Below, piece by piece: positions 44,438 to 55,138 of a stretch of DNA of 64,000 nt. The notes under the pieces were generated by a model, which was not told the origin of the DNA, ran no database searches, and saw only the letters and a program-made list of their open reading frames with translations. Source of the stretch: Saururus chinensis (lineage: Eukaryota > Streptophyta > Magnoliopsida > Piperales > Saururaceae). Location of the stretch: contig CP141141.1 of the NCBI GenBank assembly GCA_035235625.1, positions 25,231,968-25,295,967 on the forward strand, given 5' to 3'. The translations under genes and the position numbers were made by a program. Numbering within the stretch: the first letter of the stretch is position 1; each line of letters starts with the position of its first letter.

Positions 44438-46077
44438 ATGTTCTTGATCCGTACTGATCACCAGCCCCTGAAGTATTTCCTTGAGCAGCAGGTCTCCACT
44501 CTGTCTCAACAGCGGTGGGTCAGTAAGTTACTTGGATATGATTATGAGGTGGTATACAAGAAAGGGTCAGAAAACACCATGGTCGACGCCCTCTCTCGCA
44601 GTTCTACTCCGGGATCTTGCTTGTCCCTTTCCACTCCCTCCTGCCCCTTAATTGATGAGTTGAGGCAAGCGTACAATGATGATTCTCCAACGCAGGCCAT
44701 TATCACAGCTCTCCAGGCCGACCTAGCTGCTCGTCCATTCTTTGCATGGAAGGATGCCCTTCTCTTTTGGAAGGACCGCCTTTGGGTACCCGATGTTGCT
44801 GATCTGCATAGGCGCATCCTCTCCCACTTCCATGACACTCCAATGGCCGGTCATGAGGGAGCCCTCCGTACTTATAAGGGGGTCAGCCGGAGCTTTCTGT
44901 GGCAGGGTATTTGATGGGCAGTACAAGAGTATGTGGCCACTTGTGATGTCTATCAGCGGGCTAAGGCCGCCAGGACCTCTCCTGCTGGTTTGCTGTAGCC
45001 CTTGCCGATTCCCAATAAGGTTTGGGAGGATGTTTCGATGGACTTCGTGGAGGCCTTGCCCCTGGTGCAAGGCAAGTCGGTGGTTATGGTGGTGGTGGGC
45101 CGACTATCCAAGTACGCTCACTTTTGTGCTTTGGGACATCCATTCACCGCCAAGATAGTGGCAGAGCTCTATGTTCGGGAGGTGGCCAAACTACACGACA
45201 TGCCTCGCACTATTGTCTATGATTGTGACCGGATCTTCTTATCTCAATTTTGGCGAGAGTTCTTCACCTTACAGAGCACTTCTCTTCACATGAGCACTGC
45301 TTATCACCCTTAGATGGATGGCCAGGCAGAGGTGGTCAACCACTGCTTAGAGCAGTACCTCTGATGCTTCATGATATCTCAGCCCCGCCAATGGCTTCAG
45401 CTTCTACCATGGGCAGAATGGTCCTATAATACCGCTTATCACACACGTGCTGGTTTCACTCCTTTGAGGTGTTGTATGGCCGTCCACCCCCAACTGTGTT
45501 ATCTTATGTTCCTCACCGCTCCTCTGTGGCTATGGTGGATTATATGCTCTAGACACGGAAAGAGGTATTTCGGCAGCTTAAGGAGAATTTGTCCTCTGCT
45601 CAGAACAAGATGAAGCAGATTTATGATGGCCATCACATGGACAGGGAGTTTGCGGTGGGTGAGTTGGTGTATGTCTCATTTCGTCCTCAGTGCCAGACAT
45701 CCCTATTTCAGTCCGAGCATTCCAAGCTCACCCCTCGGCTCCATAGGCCTTATGTTGTGGAGGTGCATATCGGTGCAGTGGCCTACCGCCTTGCTCTGCC
45801 ACCTGATTCCTTAGTCCACCCCGTCTTTCATGTCTCCCGGCTACGCCGTTGCATAGGTGACTCCTCTTTGGCCATTGATGCTCCACCACCCCCCTTGATG
45901 GGCTCGGTTCCACCTTCTAACCCTGTTCCTGCTTCGGTGCTTGATAAGCGTCAGGTTCGTCATTTAGGTCGCATCATCACTGAGGTTTTGATTTCTTGGC
46001 ATGGCCAGTCACTTGAGGATGCCACATGGATTCCTGAGGAGGAGTTTATGGCTCGCTACCCAGCTTGGTCGCCTTGA
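44438..46077 (+). pseudogene. Gypsy RNase H end, integrase and chromodomain-like C-terminus
   Basis: RNase H end (HQPLKYFLEQQ, KGSENTMVDALSR), the integrase zinc region (HFHDTPMAGHEG ... TCDVYQRAK) and the DDE core (MDFVEALPLVQGKSV, KYAHFCALGHPFTAK, then the second Asp in YDCDR and DGQAEVVN with the Glu). The GPF/Y-like C-terminal part includes VFHVSRLRRC, and a chromodomain-like end reads RQVRHLGRIITEVLISWHGQ, then LEDATWIPEE. At least six stops and one frameshift (near 45470) interrupt it. It aligns with the minus-strand copy at 15870-17400. Confidence 0.87.
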
Positions 46078-46108
46078 GGACAAAGCGAATAGCGGAAGCG
46101 TGGTGGAG

Positions 46109-46420
46109 TGTTGTGCACGTTTATTTGACTTCCTTTATTTCAGCGCATTAGACTATTTTCATTTGTATTCAGTTAGTATTTGCTTGTGTATTTTATTATT
46201 AAACTGTGTTAGGAGCGCTAGTGGTCCACAGGATAGTCGGGCCCACTAGTGGCAAGTTTTCCAAGGAAGGAGGGTGCAACTCCCCATAAGAGGGTCGTCC
46301 CCTCCCTTGGTTTATCTTATGCAATTAACTAATTAGATATTCCTCTCCTTTGTTCCTTCTTCTTTCCCTTTCCCTGCGTAAATCTCCAAGGTACCGATTG
46401 TGCCTATATCAGGCATAACA
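46109..46420 (+). repeat. 3' LTR of the gypsy element
   Basis: 312 bp from TGTTGTGCACG to AGGCATAACA, alike in layout to the LTRs at 15541-15852 and 24321-24640 (CTAGTGG..CCACAGGATAG, AAGGTACCGATTGTGCC). The polypurine tract AGCGTGGTGGAG precedes it. Copia integrase sequence starts at 46421. Confidence 0.82.
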
Positions 46421-47531
46421 CCCAGTTAGGCAGGAAGATAAAAGTCCTAAGGACCGACAGGGGTGGCGAGTACACCTCTAATCTGTTTAAGGATTATTAT
46501 ACCAATTAAGGAATAGTGCATCAATACACCCTCCTCTACACTCCACAACAAACTGGAGTGGTAGAAAGGCATAATAGGACGTTTATGGACATGGTAAGGT
46601 CCATGTTAAATCACTTTGAATTAGGAACCAATTTTTGGGGTGAGGCCTTAGACATTGTCATGTACATCCTTAATCATGTACCCACAAAGGTAGTCCAATA
46701 GACATCTTATGAGATATGGACGGATGCCCAAGCCTAGGGCATCTTAGGGTGTGCGGGTCCAGGGCACACAGATCAACATAGGTTAAGCTAGACCTTAAGA
46801 CCAAAAAGTGTAACTTTATGGGTTATTGTGATGACTCTAAGGGGTATAGATTTGTGGTTCACCACATGGATGGGACAGTGGGGGTTATTGAGTCTAGAGA
46901 CGCTTATGCCTTAGAAGAATAGTTAAACCCCAAAATACCTAATAATAGAGTAGTTTTATTCAAGATACCAAAAGAGACTGGTCCTAGTACTACCTAGAGG
47001 AAGTAATTGGATTAGGTCAAAATCAAACCGATTAGGAACCAAGGGCATTGAGAGAAAGAAGACATTCAACACGGATGAGGGACTTCTATACAATTCTAGG
47101 GAAAAATAACGTCACATTAAATGAACATGTTCTAGATAACCCAATTGCCCTTGAGCAAACTTTGAATCTTCCAGATGCTCAAGAATGGTATATTGCTATT
47201 CAAGGGGAAATGGATTCAATCATAAAGAATAAGGTTTGGGAGATTGTGGATCCACCTAAAGGGCAGAAGCCCATAGGGTGTAAATGGATTTTCAAAAAGA
47301 AGCTTAAGGCATGTGGGTCAATAGACAAGTACAAAGCGAGAATAGTGGCCAAAGGGTTCACCTAGGTGTACAAGATTGACTTTAAAGAGACAAACTCACC
47401 TGTGTCAGGATTTGAATCAATCAGATGTCTCTTAGTATACGTTGCTTACTTTGATTTAGAGCTGCACCATATGGATATAAAGACTACCTTCCTAAATGGA
47501 GATTTAGAGGAGGAGATTTACATGGAACAAC
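46421..47531 (+). pseudogene. Copia integrase C-terminal part and start of reverse transcriptase
   Basis: Integrase: KVLRTDRGGEYTSNLF with the catalytic Asp, then YTPQQTGVVERHNRTFMDM with the catalytic Glu, then FWGEAL and a decayed stretch rich in stops (46700-47045). RT: EWYIAIQGEMDSIIKNKVWEIV, GCKWIFKKKLK, KARIVAKGFT, HHMDIKTTFLNGDLEEEIYME (the first catalytic Asp region). The reading breaks at 47531 in a solo LTR and resumes at 49052. The integrase zinc finger and everything upstream are missing. Confidence 0.85.
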
Positions 47532-47540
47532 TGATAAGTA

Positions 47541-47637
<97 letters not shown>

Positions 47638-49046
47638 GCCTTTTTTACCTTATTTGCTAATATAGATTAGGTTAATTTAGAGTTAGTTATGGTTTATTTA
47701 GATTAAGATATATATTAGTATTTTTGTTTCATTATTAATTAATTTTGAGAGTTATTAGTAGTTTTAGAATGTATTTGAATCAAGCTGGAATTTTAGTTAT
47801 ATTCTATATGTCTAAAATGTAATATTTTTATATTTTGTAGGTAAAGCGCGCTTATCGAAGTACTTGGACGATGTTTGGAATAATTGAAAATAGTCTTAAC
47901 ATGCTTTAAAGTGACATGGACAACTTTTCAAAGTTATAAACATGTTGGAAATTAATATGGACATTAAAGAAAGAGCTTAATGAACAAAAATTGGTTTGTC
48001 CAGAAAAATTATCCAGATTGCAGAAACAGTGTAGCCGTTCGAATGGGGTCACTTAGCGTTCGATCGGGTAAACATGAATTCGGATAACTATTCAGTACAA
48101 CAGTTCGAACGGGCATGCAGAGCATTCAAACGGGATAACGCGCAGTTTCCTTATTTAAGCCAATTTCGATTCCTTTTCATATTGGACTCTTTCCTACCGT
48201 TCGTATGCCTATATAAAGACATATTTAGCTTGAAATTGAAGGTTGGCTAGTAGATTTTCTGAAGAGAAAAATGAAGAAGAAGAAGATAGAAGAGAACTCA
48301 AAGCTTTCAATGGAGATTCAAGTGCTTTCTTCTACCATGGAAGGCTAGACTTTTCTTTTACTTAGGAGTTGATGAAGCTATAGATAAGTTTCAGTTTTTT
48401 TTCTTTTTAATTTAGATCTCAGTTGTGAATTATGACAATTGTATGATAAGGATTTCCTTTTTAATGAAAGAGCTTTTCATGTTTATTCAAATCTATGTTG
48501 ATTTATTATCTTGTAGATGATAAATTGATGTGGTTTTGATATTTGCATCAATTCTAATTTCTGTGATTTAGATGAGATGGTCATGCAATAGTTTTAATGT
48601 TTAGATAATTAATGAATTGGATGAGTTATACTAAGATTAGACGAGTCATGCCTATAGCTAGTGTAGTGTAGATGATTCGTGCTATTGTCAAAGATAGTTC
48701 ATGCCATGAATTTAATTAATGATTCTTTCTAAAGTAATTCTAGTTTGTTGATAAGAATACTTGTTCATATTCACACTAGATTTAGATTAAAAGTTAAGGA
48801 ATTGTTATGGTTCTATAGTAGATTCGATTTCCTGAGTAATTTCCATCATATTAATCTCTTGCTTTTAAACTAGTTGATTCCTTTCTTTTGCTTAATTTAA
48901 GTTTAAGTTCTTTCTAATTTTTAATCAGAAAATTCCTCTTTAGATTTAGTAATAATTCATCCATCCCTTAGGTTCGACAACCCTTAAATACTCATCGTAG
49001 TACAATTACCTTATACACTTGCAAAGGGTTTAATTATAAACGATCA
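47532..49046 (+). mobile_element. Solo LTR, 1.5 kb, inserted in copia RT
   Basis: TGATAAG ... ACGATCA flanked by a perfect duplication ACAAC (47527-47531, 49047-49051). Removing it rejoins YMEQ with PEGF in the RT frame. An (AT)n tract of about 95 bp lies at 47542-47632, just inside its left end. A TATA box (CTATATAAAGACA) is near 48211. The strand is inferred from the TATA box and the TGATAAG start. The family differs from the long solo LTRs. Confidence 0.85.
47542..47632. repeat. (AT)n microsatellite
   Basis: About 45 uninterrupted AT dinucleotides near the left end of the solo LTR. Confidence 0.95.
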
Positions 49047-49051
49047 ACAAC

Positions 49052-50140
49052 CTGAGGGTTTCTTAGTTCTTGGAAAGAAAAACAAGGTGCGCAAGCTAAT
49101 AAAATCATTGTATGGGCTTAAATAATCTCAAGGAAATGGTACTTCACTTTTAACATGATGATTAGTGAATATGGGTTTGTAGTAAATAAACATGATCATT
49201 ATGTTTATACCTTCTGGGATGAGACTAGGTATATGATGTTGTCACTTTATGTAGATGACATACTACATAAAGTAATGGCTCAAAACCCAGTTTGAGATGA
49301 AAGACATGGGTGAGGCATCCTACATCTTTAAAATGAAAATTGATGGGGATAGAAAGGCTAGGAAGCTAAATATATCTCAAGAATCATACATAGAGAGCAT
49401 TTTCCAAGGCTTCAATGTCATTGGCTGGAAGACAATTAAATCCTCTATATACAAGGGTATTGTATTATCTAAGAGTATGGCTCCTCGAATTGAGGAAGAC
49501 TAACATCGGGTGGAGTCAGTGTCATATGAACAGGCTATTGGCAACTTGATGTATGCCATGACTTTTACTAGACCTAACTTAAGTTTTGTGGTAGGCTTGC
49601 TGAGCAAGTATCTTCTAGGGTCTAAGAATTTAAAACTCAATTATCAAGCAGAGAGTATGTCATTGACTAAATATAGTGATTTAGACTATGCGGGGGATCT
49701 AGATGATAGGAAATCCACTGCCGGATTTGTCTTCATATTTGGTGGCAGGGCTATATTGTGGTTAAGAAAGAAACAAAAGAGTGTTTCTAAGTCTACGATG
49801 GAAGCTAAGTTTTATGCATGCAGTATTGCAGCTTCCCAGGCAATATGGATAAAGGAATTTCTAGCATGATTGGGGCTAGAAGACTGGACTAATGTAAATG
49901 TCTAGATTTATTGCGATAATCTGGCAACTGTGTCTACACTTAAGAATGTGGAGATCAGCACCAGGGGTAAGCACATTGAAGTGCATTGTTATTATATATA
50001 TGACATGCTACAATGAGGAAAAGTGGTTATTAGTCATATTCTTACTATTGAGATGTTGGCGGATTCGTTCACTAAAGCCTTATTATGGATCTATTTTCTA
50101 AGCACGCTCATAGTATTGGTCTTCGATAGGATTAGCTCCA
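49052..50140 (+). pseudogene. Copia reverse transcriptase C-terminal half and RNase H
   Basis: Continues the RT after the solo LTR: EGFLVLGKKNKVRKLIKSLYGLK, LYVDDI near 49250 (catalytic Asp pair), FEMKDMGEASYIFKMKI, then QAIGNLMYAMTFTRPNLSF, DYAGDLDDRKSTAGFVFIFG and SKSTMEAKFYA of RNase H. It ends with the usual HIEVHCYYIYDM stretch near 49985. A deletion has removed about 15 residues before NYQAES, and several stops occur. It looks decayed but recent enough to be read almost end to end. Confidence 0.87.
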
Positions 50141-50182
50141 GTCACTGTTAGACCATATGAGCCCTTCACCCATAGTGGGGGA

Positions 50183-53100
50183 TGTTGGACGAGGGTATGG
50201 GCTCGGGCCCATTTTGGTCCAACTTGTTGCGGTTCGTGTGAGCTGGTATGGGCCACAGGGTCCAAGGATAGTGGGGGCATCGTGTTTACCCCACATGAGC
50301 CATCGTGACACGAATTTATTTGGGACCCACATCTGTCACATACGCACACTAGGCATGTGACTAGGGTGTACATCATCACATTGTGGGGCCCGACTCATGA
50401 ATTAGTGTCATTGGTCAGACCCATAGTTAGCGAGGGGTCAACCCTATCGCAGGATTAGCCATGTGCAGAGGGTCCAGGCCCCCATGGGCTCTAAGAAGCA
50501 GAGCCCACTCCCCATGTGTCAGAACCTCAAAGAAAGCTCGGTGAAATTAAGGAGGCCCGCTTAAGTAAAGCCCCCTCTGTAAGATCCCTGATCTTAAACC
50601 GGTTTATTTTAATGATTATTTATCGATGGTTGTGTGGTTAAAGCGTTTTCTGATTTATTCGGTAGTTTTGAAAATAAATAGTGTTTATTATGGTTTTAAT
50701 CAAAACCAACTTTATAATTATCGGTTTTAAGTGTTTTTGAGTCAAATCTGAATTTTTGGAACTTTTCTGATTTTTCATTAATTTTTCAAAAATTAGGGTT
50801 TGGCGGGACCCCCTGTGGGCCCCACCGGCGAAATTGAGGTTTTTGGACCAAATTAACCCAGACATTAACACAAGCTTTTATAAAAAAATTTATAATTTTC
50901 CCAGGTTTAATTAATGCTCAAATGGTCAAAATACCCATTTTTAGCCCAAATTTCTATTCATACCCACTAGTTAATTATGTACACCCCAAATCCTACTATA
51001 AATAGAAAGAGCTGAGTCATTTTCATTTTGAGAATAGGCTAGGAGAGGGTGATTAAGACCTAGTTCCCCAATTAGGCCTGAATTAGAAGGAGATTAAGGT
51101 ATATTTTCTTTAATTAAGCCTAAATCCTAGATTTTCTTCTAATTCATTCTTAATCCATCATTTCCCCTTTGATTTGATTTATTTTTAAACATCAAAACCA
51201 TTAATTTGCTTCCTTACTTCAAACCCTACATTTCAAATTTTATTTTTTATGCTTAACAAACCCTAGATCTAAGATTTTATTAAGGTTTTCAATGTTAAAT
51301 CGATTTTTAATGGAGTTTAACTTAAACTTTATGTCTTTGGAAGGTTTTCAAGAAGGGTGACGGTCAAATCCAAACCTAATTAAGTGATAAGGTAATGGGT
51401 CTTTGAAATCTCAGTCTTCCTATGGTAAAAATCTCAATTTTATGGTTTATTTGGAATGGATTTACTTGATTTAGTGCTTTTAATGGTGAGATTAGTAAAT
51501 GGTAATTTTTTGTCATGATTTCTTAGGGTTGTCTTAATATGATGTAGATTAGCGTTCTGGAAGGTATGATGGAATTTTAATGGCGTTTGAGTTGTTAGAT
51601 GAAGATTTTAAGTTGTATTAATGGAGTTTCGGTTTGAAAATTTGAAATAAAGAAGAAGGTTGAATCTGCCTTGTTGGCATTCAAACGGCCCTCTAAGGCG
51701 TTCGAACGGTAATACTGCATTTTCAAAAAATTGCCTGTTTAGCCGATTGAACGGCCCTAGAGGGCGTTCGAACGACTACACAACAGAATTTACCATTGTT
51801 TGTATGTTGTTTATTTCGATGTCTCTACTCTGAAATATTATTTTTATGCTTATGTGGAGTGTTTTGAGCTAGGGTAAGCTACTGAAAGAGCATACTATTG
51901 TTGTTTAGAAGTTGTGGTGTATATTTAAAGTTATGTGAAATGGCTTGTAGTTGGATATATTTGTTGGAATTGCTATCTTGAAGATATGAGTGGTTGATTT
52001 CCTATGGTTTAAGCATGTTTTTAGTAGAGTTACAGCATGCTAATGGATTGATATGTCATTATAGGATGTGGTTAAATGATGTGTGAATGTTAGCGTTATT
52101 CCTTAACTCAAGTATGAGGTGAATGAGCTTACATATGTTTAGCATGTGGTTAGGTTTTGACTTGAGTTATGATTTTATTGGTTCTTTCTCCTATGATTTC
52201 CGCTGGAATTCATGATTAGATGTTAATGCGCATGTGTAGTGTGATGGTGAGTTAATTACAAAGCATGTTGATATACATCGAGTGAGGTGCTTCTACCATG
52301 TACACACACACATGTGGGGTTAATGATTATGATGAGGCTTGATATTATGATTATGAATGCACGAGGGGCTGATGATAACACTTATCATGAATTAGGATTT
52401 ATATATGCGTTGCCCACGTATGTATCATGTTGTATGCATCATGAAAACGAATTTCCAATTGAGGCTTTATCGAGATTAACCGAGTTTGATCGATTGGATG
52501 CAATGTGGTGAAATTGCGTGCCGAATTAATTGGTTGTTGGCTTAATCGAAACTTGATTGGTCCGAAGAGACATGTTTTGATTTGAGTTCCTTTGTGGAAC
52601 ATGTGCACTCCCCGGGTTGAGTCGAGTCAAATTGAGTTGTTCTGAATTGTTAATGCGGTTGAGATTTATTTATTGAGACAGTCAAACCTGGACCCTAAGA
52701 ATCTAGTGTGGCATGCTTTTGTGCACCGGCAACTACGTATTTTAGGTTTTCCTGAGGAAATTGGATTCTTCTTGCCGCTGAGATGTCCAGAGTGAACACG
52801 ATGCTTTAGTTAATTTGGACGTCCCTGGCCCGGACTGTCCAGAGCAAGCAGACCTGCTCTAGTTAATTCGGACTTCCCGTGTGGATTGTCTAGAGTGAGC
52901 AGAGGGGTTGACTACCCCTACACCCTAATTTTCCGTATGGAATTCAGACCGTGTCTAAGCGGGTAATGCCCTAGGTTTCAGGATTGGAAATCGGACTACG
53001 TCCAGAACGGGTGATATGATATGATATGATTGCATTCCTCTCATGGATGAAAATATTTACCCTTTGATGATAATGCATGTATATGATGTATGTCATCCAT

Positions 53101-54615
53101 GATTGTGTACCATGGGATTTGACACGTTTATCGTGCAGAATGAATGAGATGTGTCATGAATGCCTGATTTGAAGATTATGATTGAAACACTATATGCAGG
53201 GTTGCATGATCTGAAATGTATGTTAGAGATACATCTCATATAGGTTTATATGATATTGATGCATGATCTGAAATGTATGTTAGAGATACATCTCATGTAG
53301 GTTTATATGATGTTGAATTGTACTATGCGATTTAGACACTATGATGCAGGTTTTGGTAATGTGTATGTGTGATAAGAAAATAATATATCATGTTAATCAT
53401 TGATTTGAAATGTTATATTATTATACCATCATGTTTTTTATGATTATAATTATATTAAAAATCATTATTGAGTTATCATACCCACCCCTCTTTCTTTTGC
53501 TTTTGCTTTGGGGCTGCGTGGTGTGACACGGAGATGGACAGGATCCTCTCTATGAGGAAAGGTCGAAGATGACTTGGGAGTAGACATGGAGACCTCTTAT
53601 GTGGCTTGTTTATTTGTTTTTGTTATTATGTTAGAACCTATGTGTGTAGTTCTCATTTTGGATTGTGCTACATTATACATTTGGATTGTTTAAGACATAT
53701 TTTGGAGCCTAGAGTAGGCTATGGATTAATTTAGTATGTGAGTTTGAGATTTTAGTTTATTGTAGAGTTAAAGTAACTCTTGTGATTTTACTTATTTACT
53801 CTTGCTCAAAGTAGTGCATTTACTCCGTAAAGTTTTAGATCGCCCGTGATTAGGGCATAAGTCTTCCGCTAAATCATTTTTCAATCTCTTTGTCGCCCTG
53901 TGCGCTTGACTGGCCCATGGACCGGGTTCGGCTCGGGTCGGGCAGTGATGGGGCGTGACACCCTCCCGTTGTGTTAGAATATCTAAGAAAGCCCGGTGAA
54001 ATCAATGAGGCCCGGTTTAGTGATGCCGAATTAGGATTAAGAGAGTGGACCATAAAAGGGAATAAGAGAGAGGAGGAAGCTCTATGTGATAGAGCAGCCT
54101 CCCCCTCTCCTCTCTCTCCCAATTCCACCCCCTCTCTTCCCTCATGGTGCATGGTGCCCTTGTCCAAAGAGAAACAAGGGGATGGCCACCCCCTCCTCTC
54201 CCTTGTTCATGGTGCAAGAAGGCGGATCCTCTCCCTTGCAAGTGTGTGGCTTCAAGAAGAAGGTTGGGCTCTCCACCTTGCTGATTTTTACATCCAAGAA
54301 AAGGGCTTTGAGGGTTCTACACAAAAAGAAAAGGTAATCGCCTCTCTTGTTTAATTGAATTGTAATTCAATTGGTCGCGGGCTTTGGTGTGAAGGAAGGA
54401 GACGTCCCGGGACTGATCAGACCCAAAGGTTTGTTTGTACCTTTCTTTGTTTTCATTTTGATTCATGTTTTGACTTGATTTACATGGTTATTGCTTATGG
54501 ATATGCTTATTCATGTGATTGTGTAGAGGATTGATTTTAAAGTCACAATTTTTATGCAAGGCGCTAACCCTTGGGCTATCCCACCTTGACGCTTCTGCCT
54601 TGAAGCCACTCTACA
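50183..54615 (+). repeat. Copia LTR interrupted by a solo LTR, followed by a second PBS
   Basis: 50183-50577 and 53961-54615 together match the 5' LTR (36553-37540), from TGTTGGACGAGGG to CTCTACA. The LTR carries an extra copy of a segment of about 75 bp (AAGAAAGCYCGGTGAAAT core) on the two sides of the inserted element. Downstream is TGGTATCGAAGT (54617-54628), a primer-binding site, so the LTR also looks like the 5' LTR of another copia copy. Confidence 0.78.
50578..53960 (+). mobile_element. Solo LTR, 3.4 kb, Del/Tekay-like, inside the copia LTR
   Basis: TGTAAGATCCCTGATC ... GGGGCGTGACA, flanked by CCCTC on both sides (50573-50577, 53961-53965). A CTATAAATAG box at about 50996 gives the plus sense. 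Internal tandem repeats: about 57-bp units with GTCCAGAGYGARCA at 52780-52915, and a 62-bp unit (CATGATCTGAAATGTATGTT) duplicated at 53200-53320. No PBS, gag or pol. Confidence 0.85.
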
Positions 54616-54660
54616 GTGGTATCGAAGTCTGACAAAGGGGTTTTGGTTCCTGATTTGTTA
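54616..54660 (+). other. Copia primer-binding site and leader after the LTR
   Basis: TGGTATCGAAGTCTGAC directly after the LTR end, corresponding to the copia PBS (37542-37553). The following GGGGTTTTGGTTCC resembles copia leader sequence. No copia gag is readable downstream. Confidence 0.6.
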
Positions 54661-55138
54661 GAAAGTTGTGATCTTTACCCGATTTAGGATTTTAGTGCAT
54701 AATTGGGGGAAAACCCTAATTAGATATTTATACATCATTTCTTGATAGGGATTTTGGAATTAAAGTGAAATTGAGTTTATTATAAATTGATTTATGTGAT
54801 TAGTTTGCTGGAATTTTATTATTTGATCATTTATTTGATTTTAGCACTTCTAGGGGAAAATCGTAAATTCACACATGTGGATTTTTTCCTAAATAAAATT
54901 TATGATCACTTTATATGTACATACATACTTTCTGGTCCATGATGTTTAATTGATTATATTGTGTTGATTTGATTGATTAATTAGATTAGAAATTGGAGCA
55001 TATTGACCAATAGCACTAGGGGCATTTTGGTCAATACAAAAGGGTATTTTTTGTGAATGATTGTTTTTTGTCCAGAACTTAATTATAATATTTCATGTTT
55101 CTAAAAGTGTTGATTGATTGATTATTGTGTTATTAAAG
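54661..55138. other. No recognisable gene
   Basis: AT-rich sequence of unclear origin between the copia leader and the tandem array. Confidence 0.4.

Larger units (their letters stand above)
37554..46420 (+). mobile_element. Gypsy (Ty3-like) element lacking its 5' LTR, joined to the copia PBS
   Basis: Gag starts just after the copia PBS (37554-37813) and resumes at 42419 after a solo LTR. Protease/RT, integrase, a chromodomain-like end and a 3' LTR (46109-46420) follow. By comparison with the minus-strand copy (15541-24640), the 5' LTR, PBS and the first roughly 45 nt of leader and gag start are missing. After the 3' LTR the copia integrase frame continues. Confidence 0.8.
36553..54615 (+). 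mobile_element. Copia (Ty1-like) element, composite with a gypsy element and three solo LTRs
   Basis: 5' LTR 36553-37540 and 3' LTR 50183-54615 (interrupted) belong to one LTR family and share a TATAAAAGGGAATAAGAG-like promoter. Integrase and RT segments lie at 46421-47531, and RT/RNase H at 49052-50140. Between the 5' LTR/PBS and the integrase lies a gypsy element whose own 5' LTR is missing, so the copia gag and protease are gone. A purine tract (GTGGGGGA) precedes the 3' LTR. Many stops make it inactive. Confidence 0.82.

Noticed and set aside
47542..47632. A transmembrane-like Ile-Tyr repeat peptide
   Set aside because: It is the translation of an AT microsatellite.
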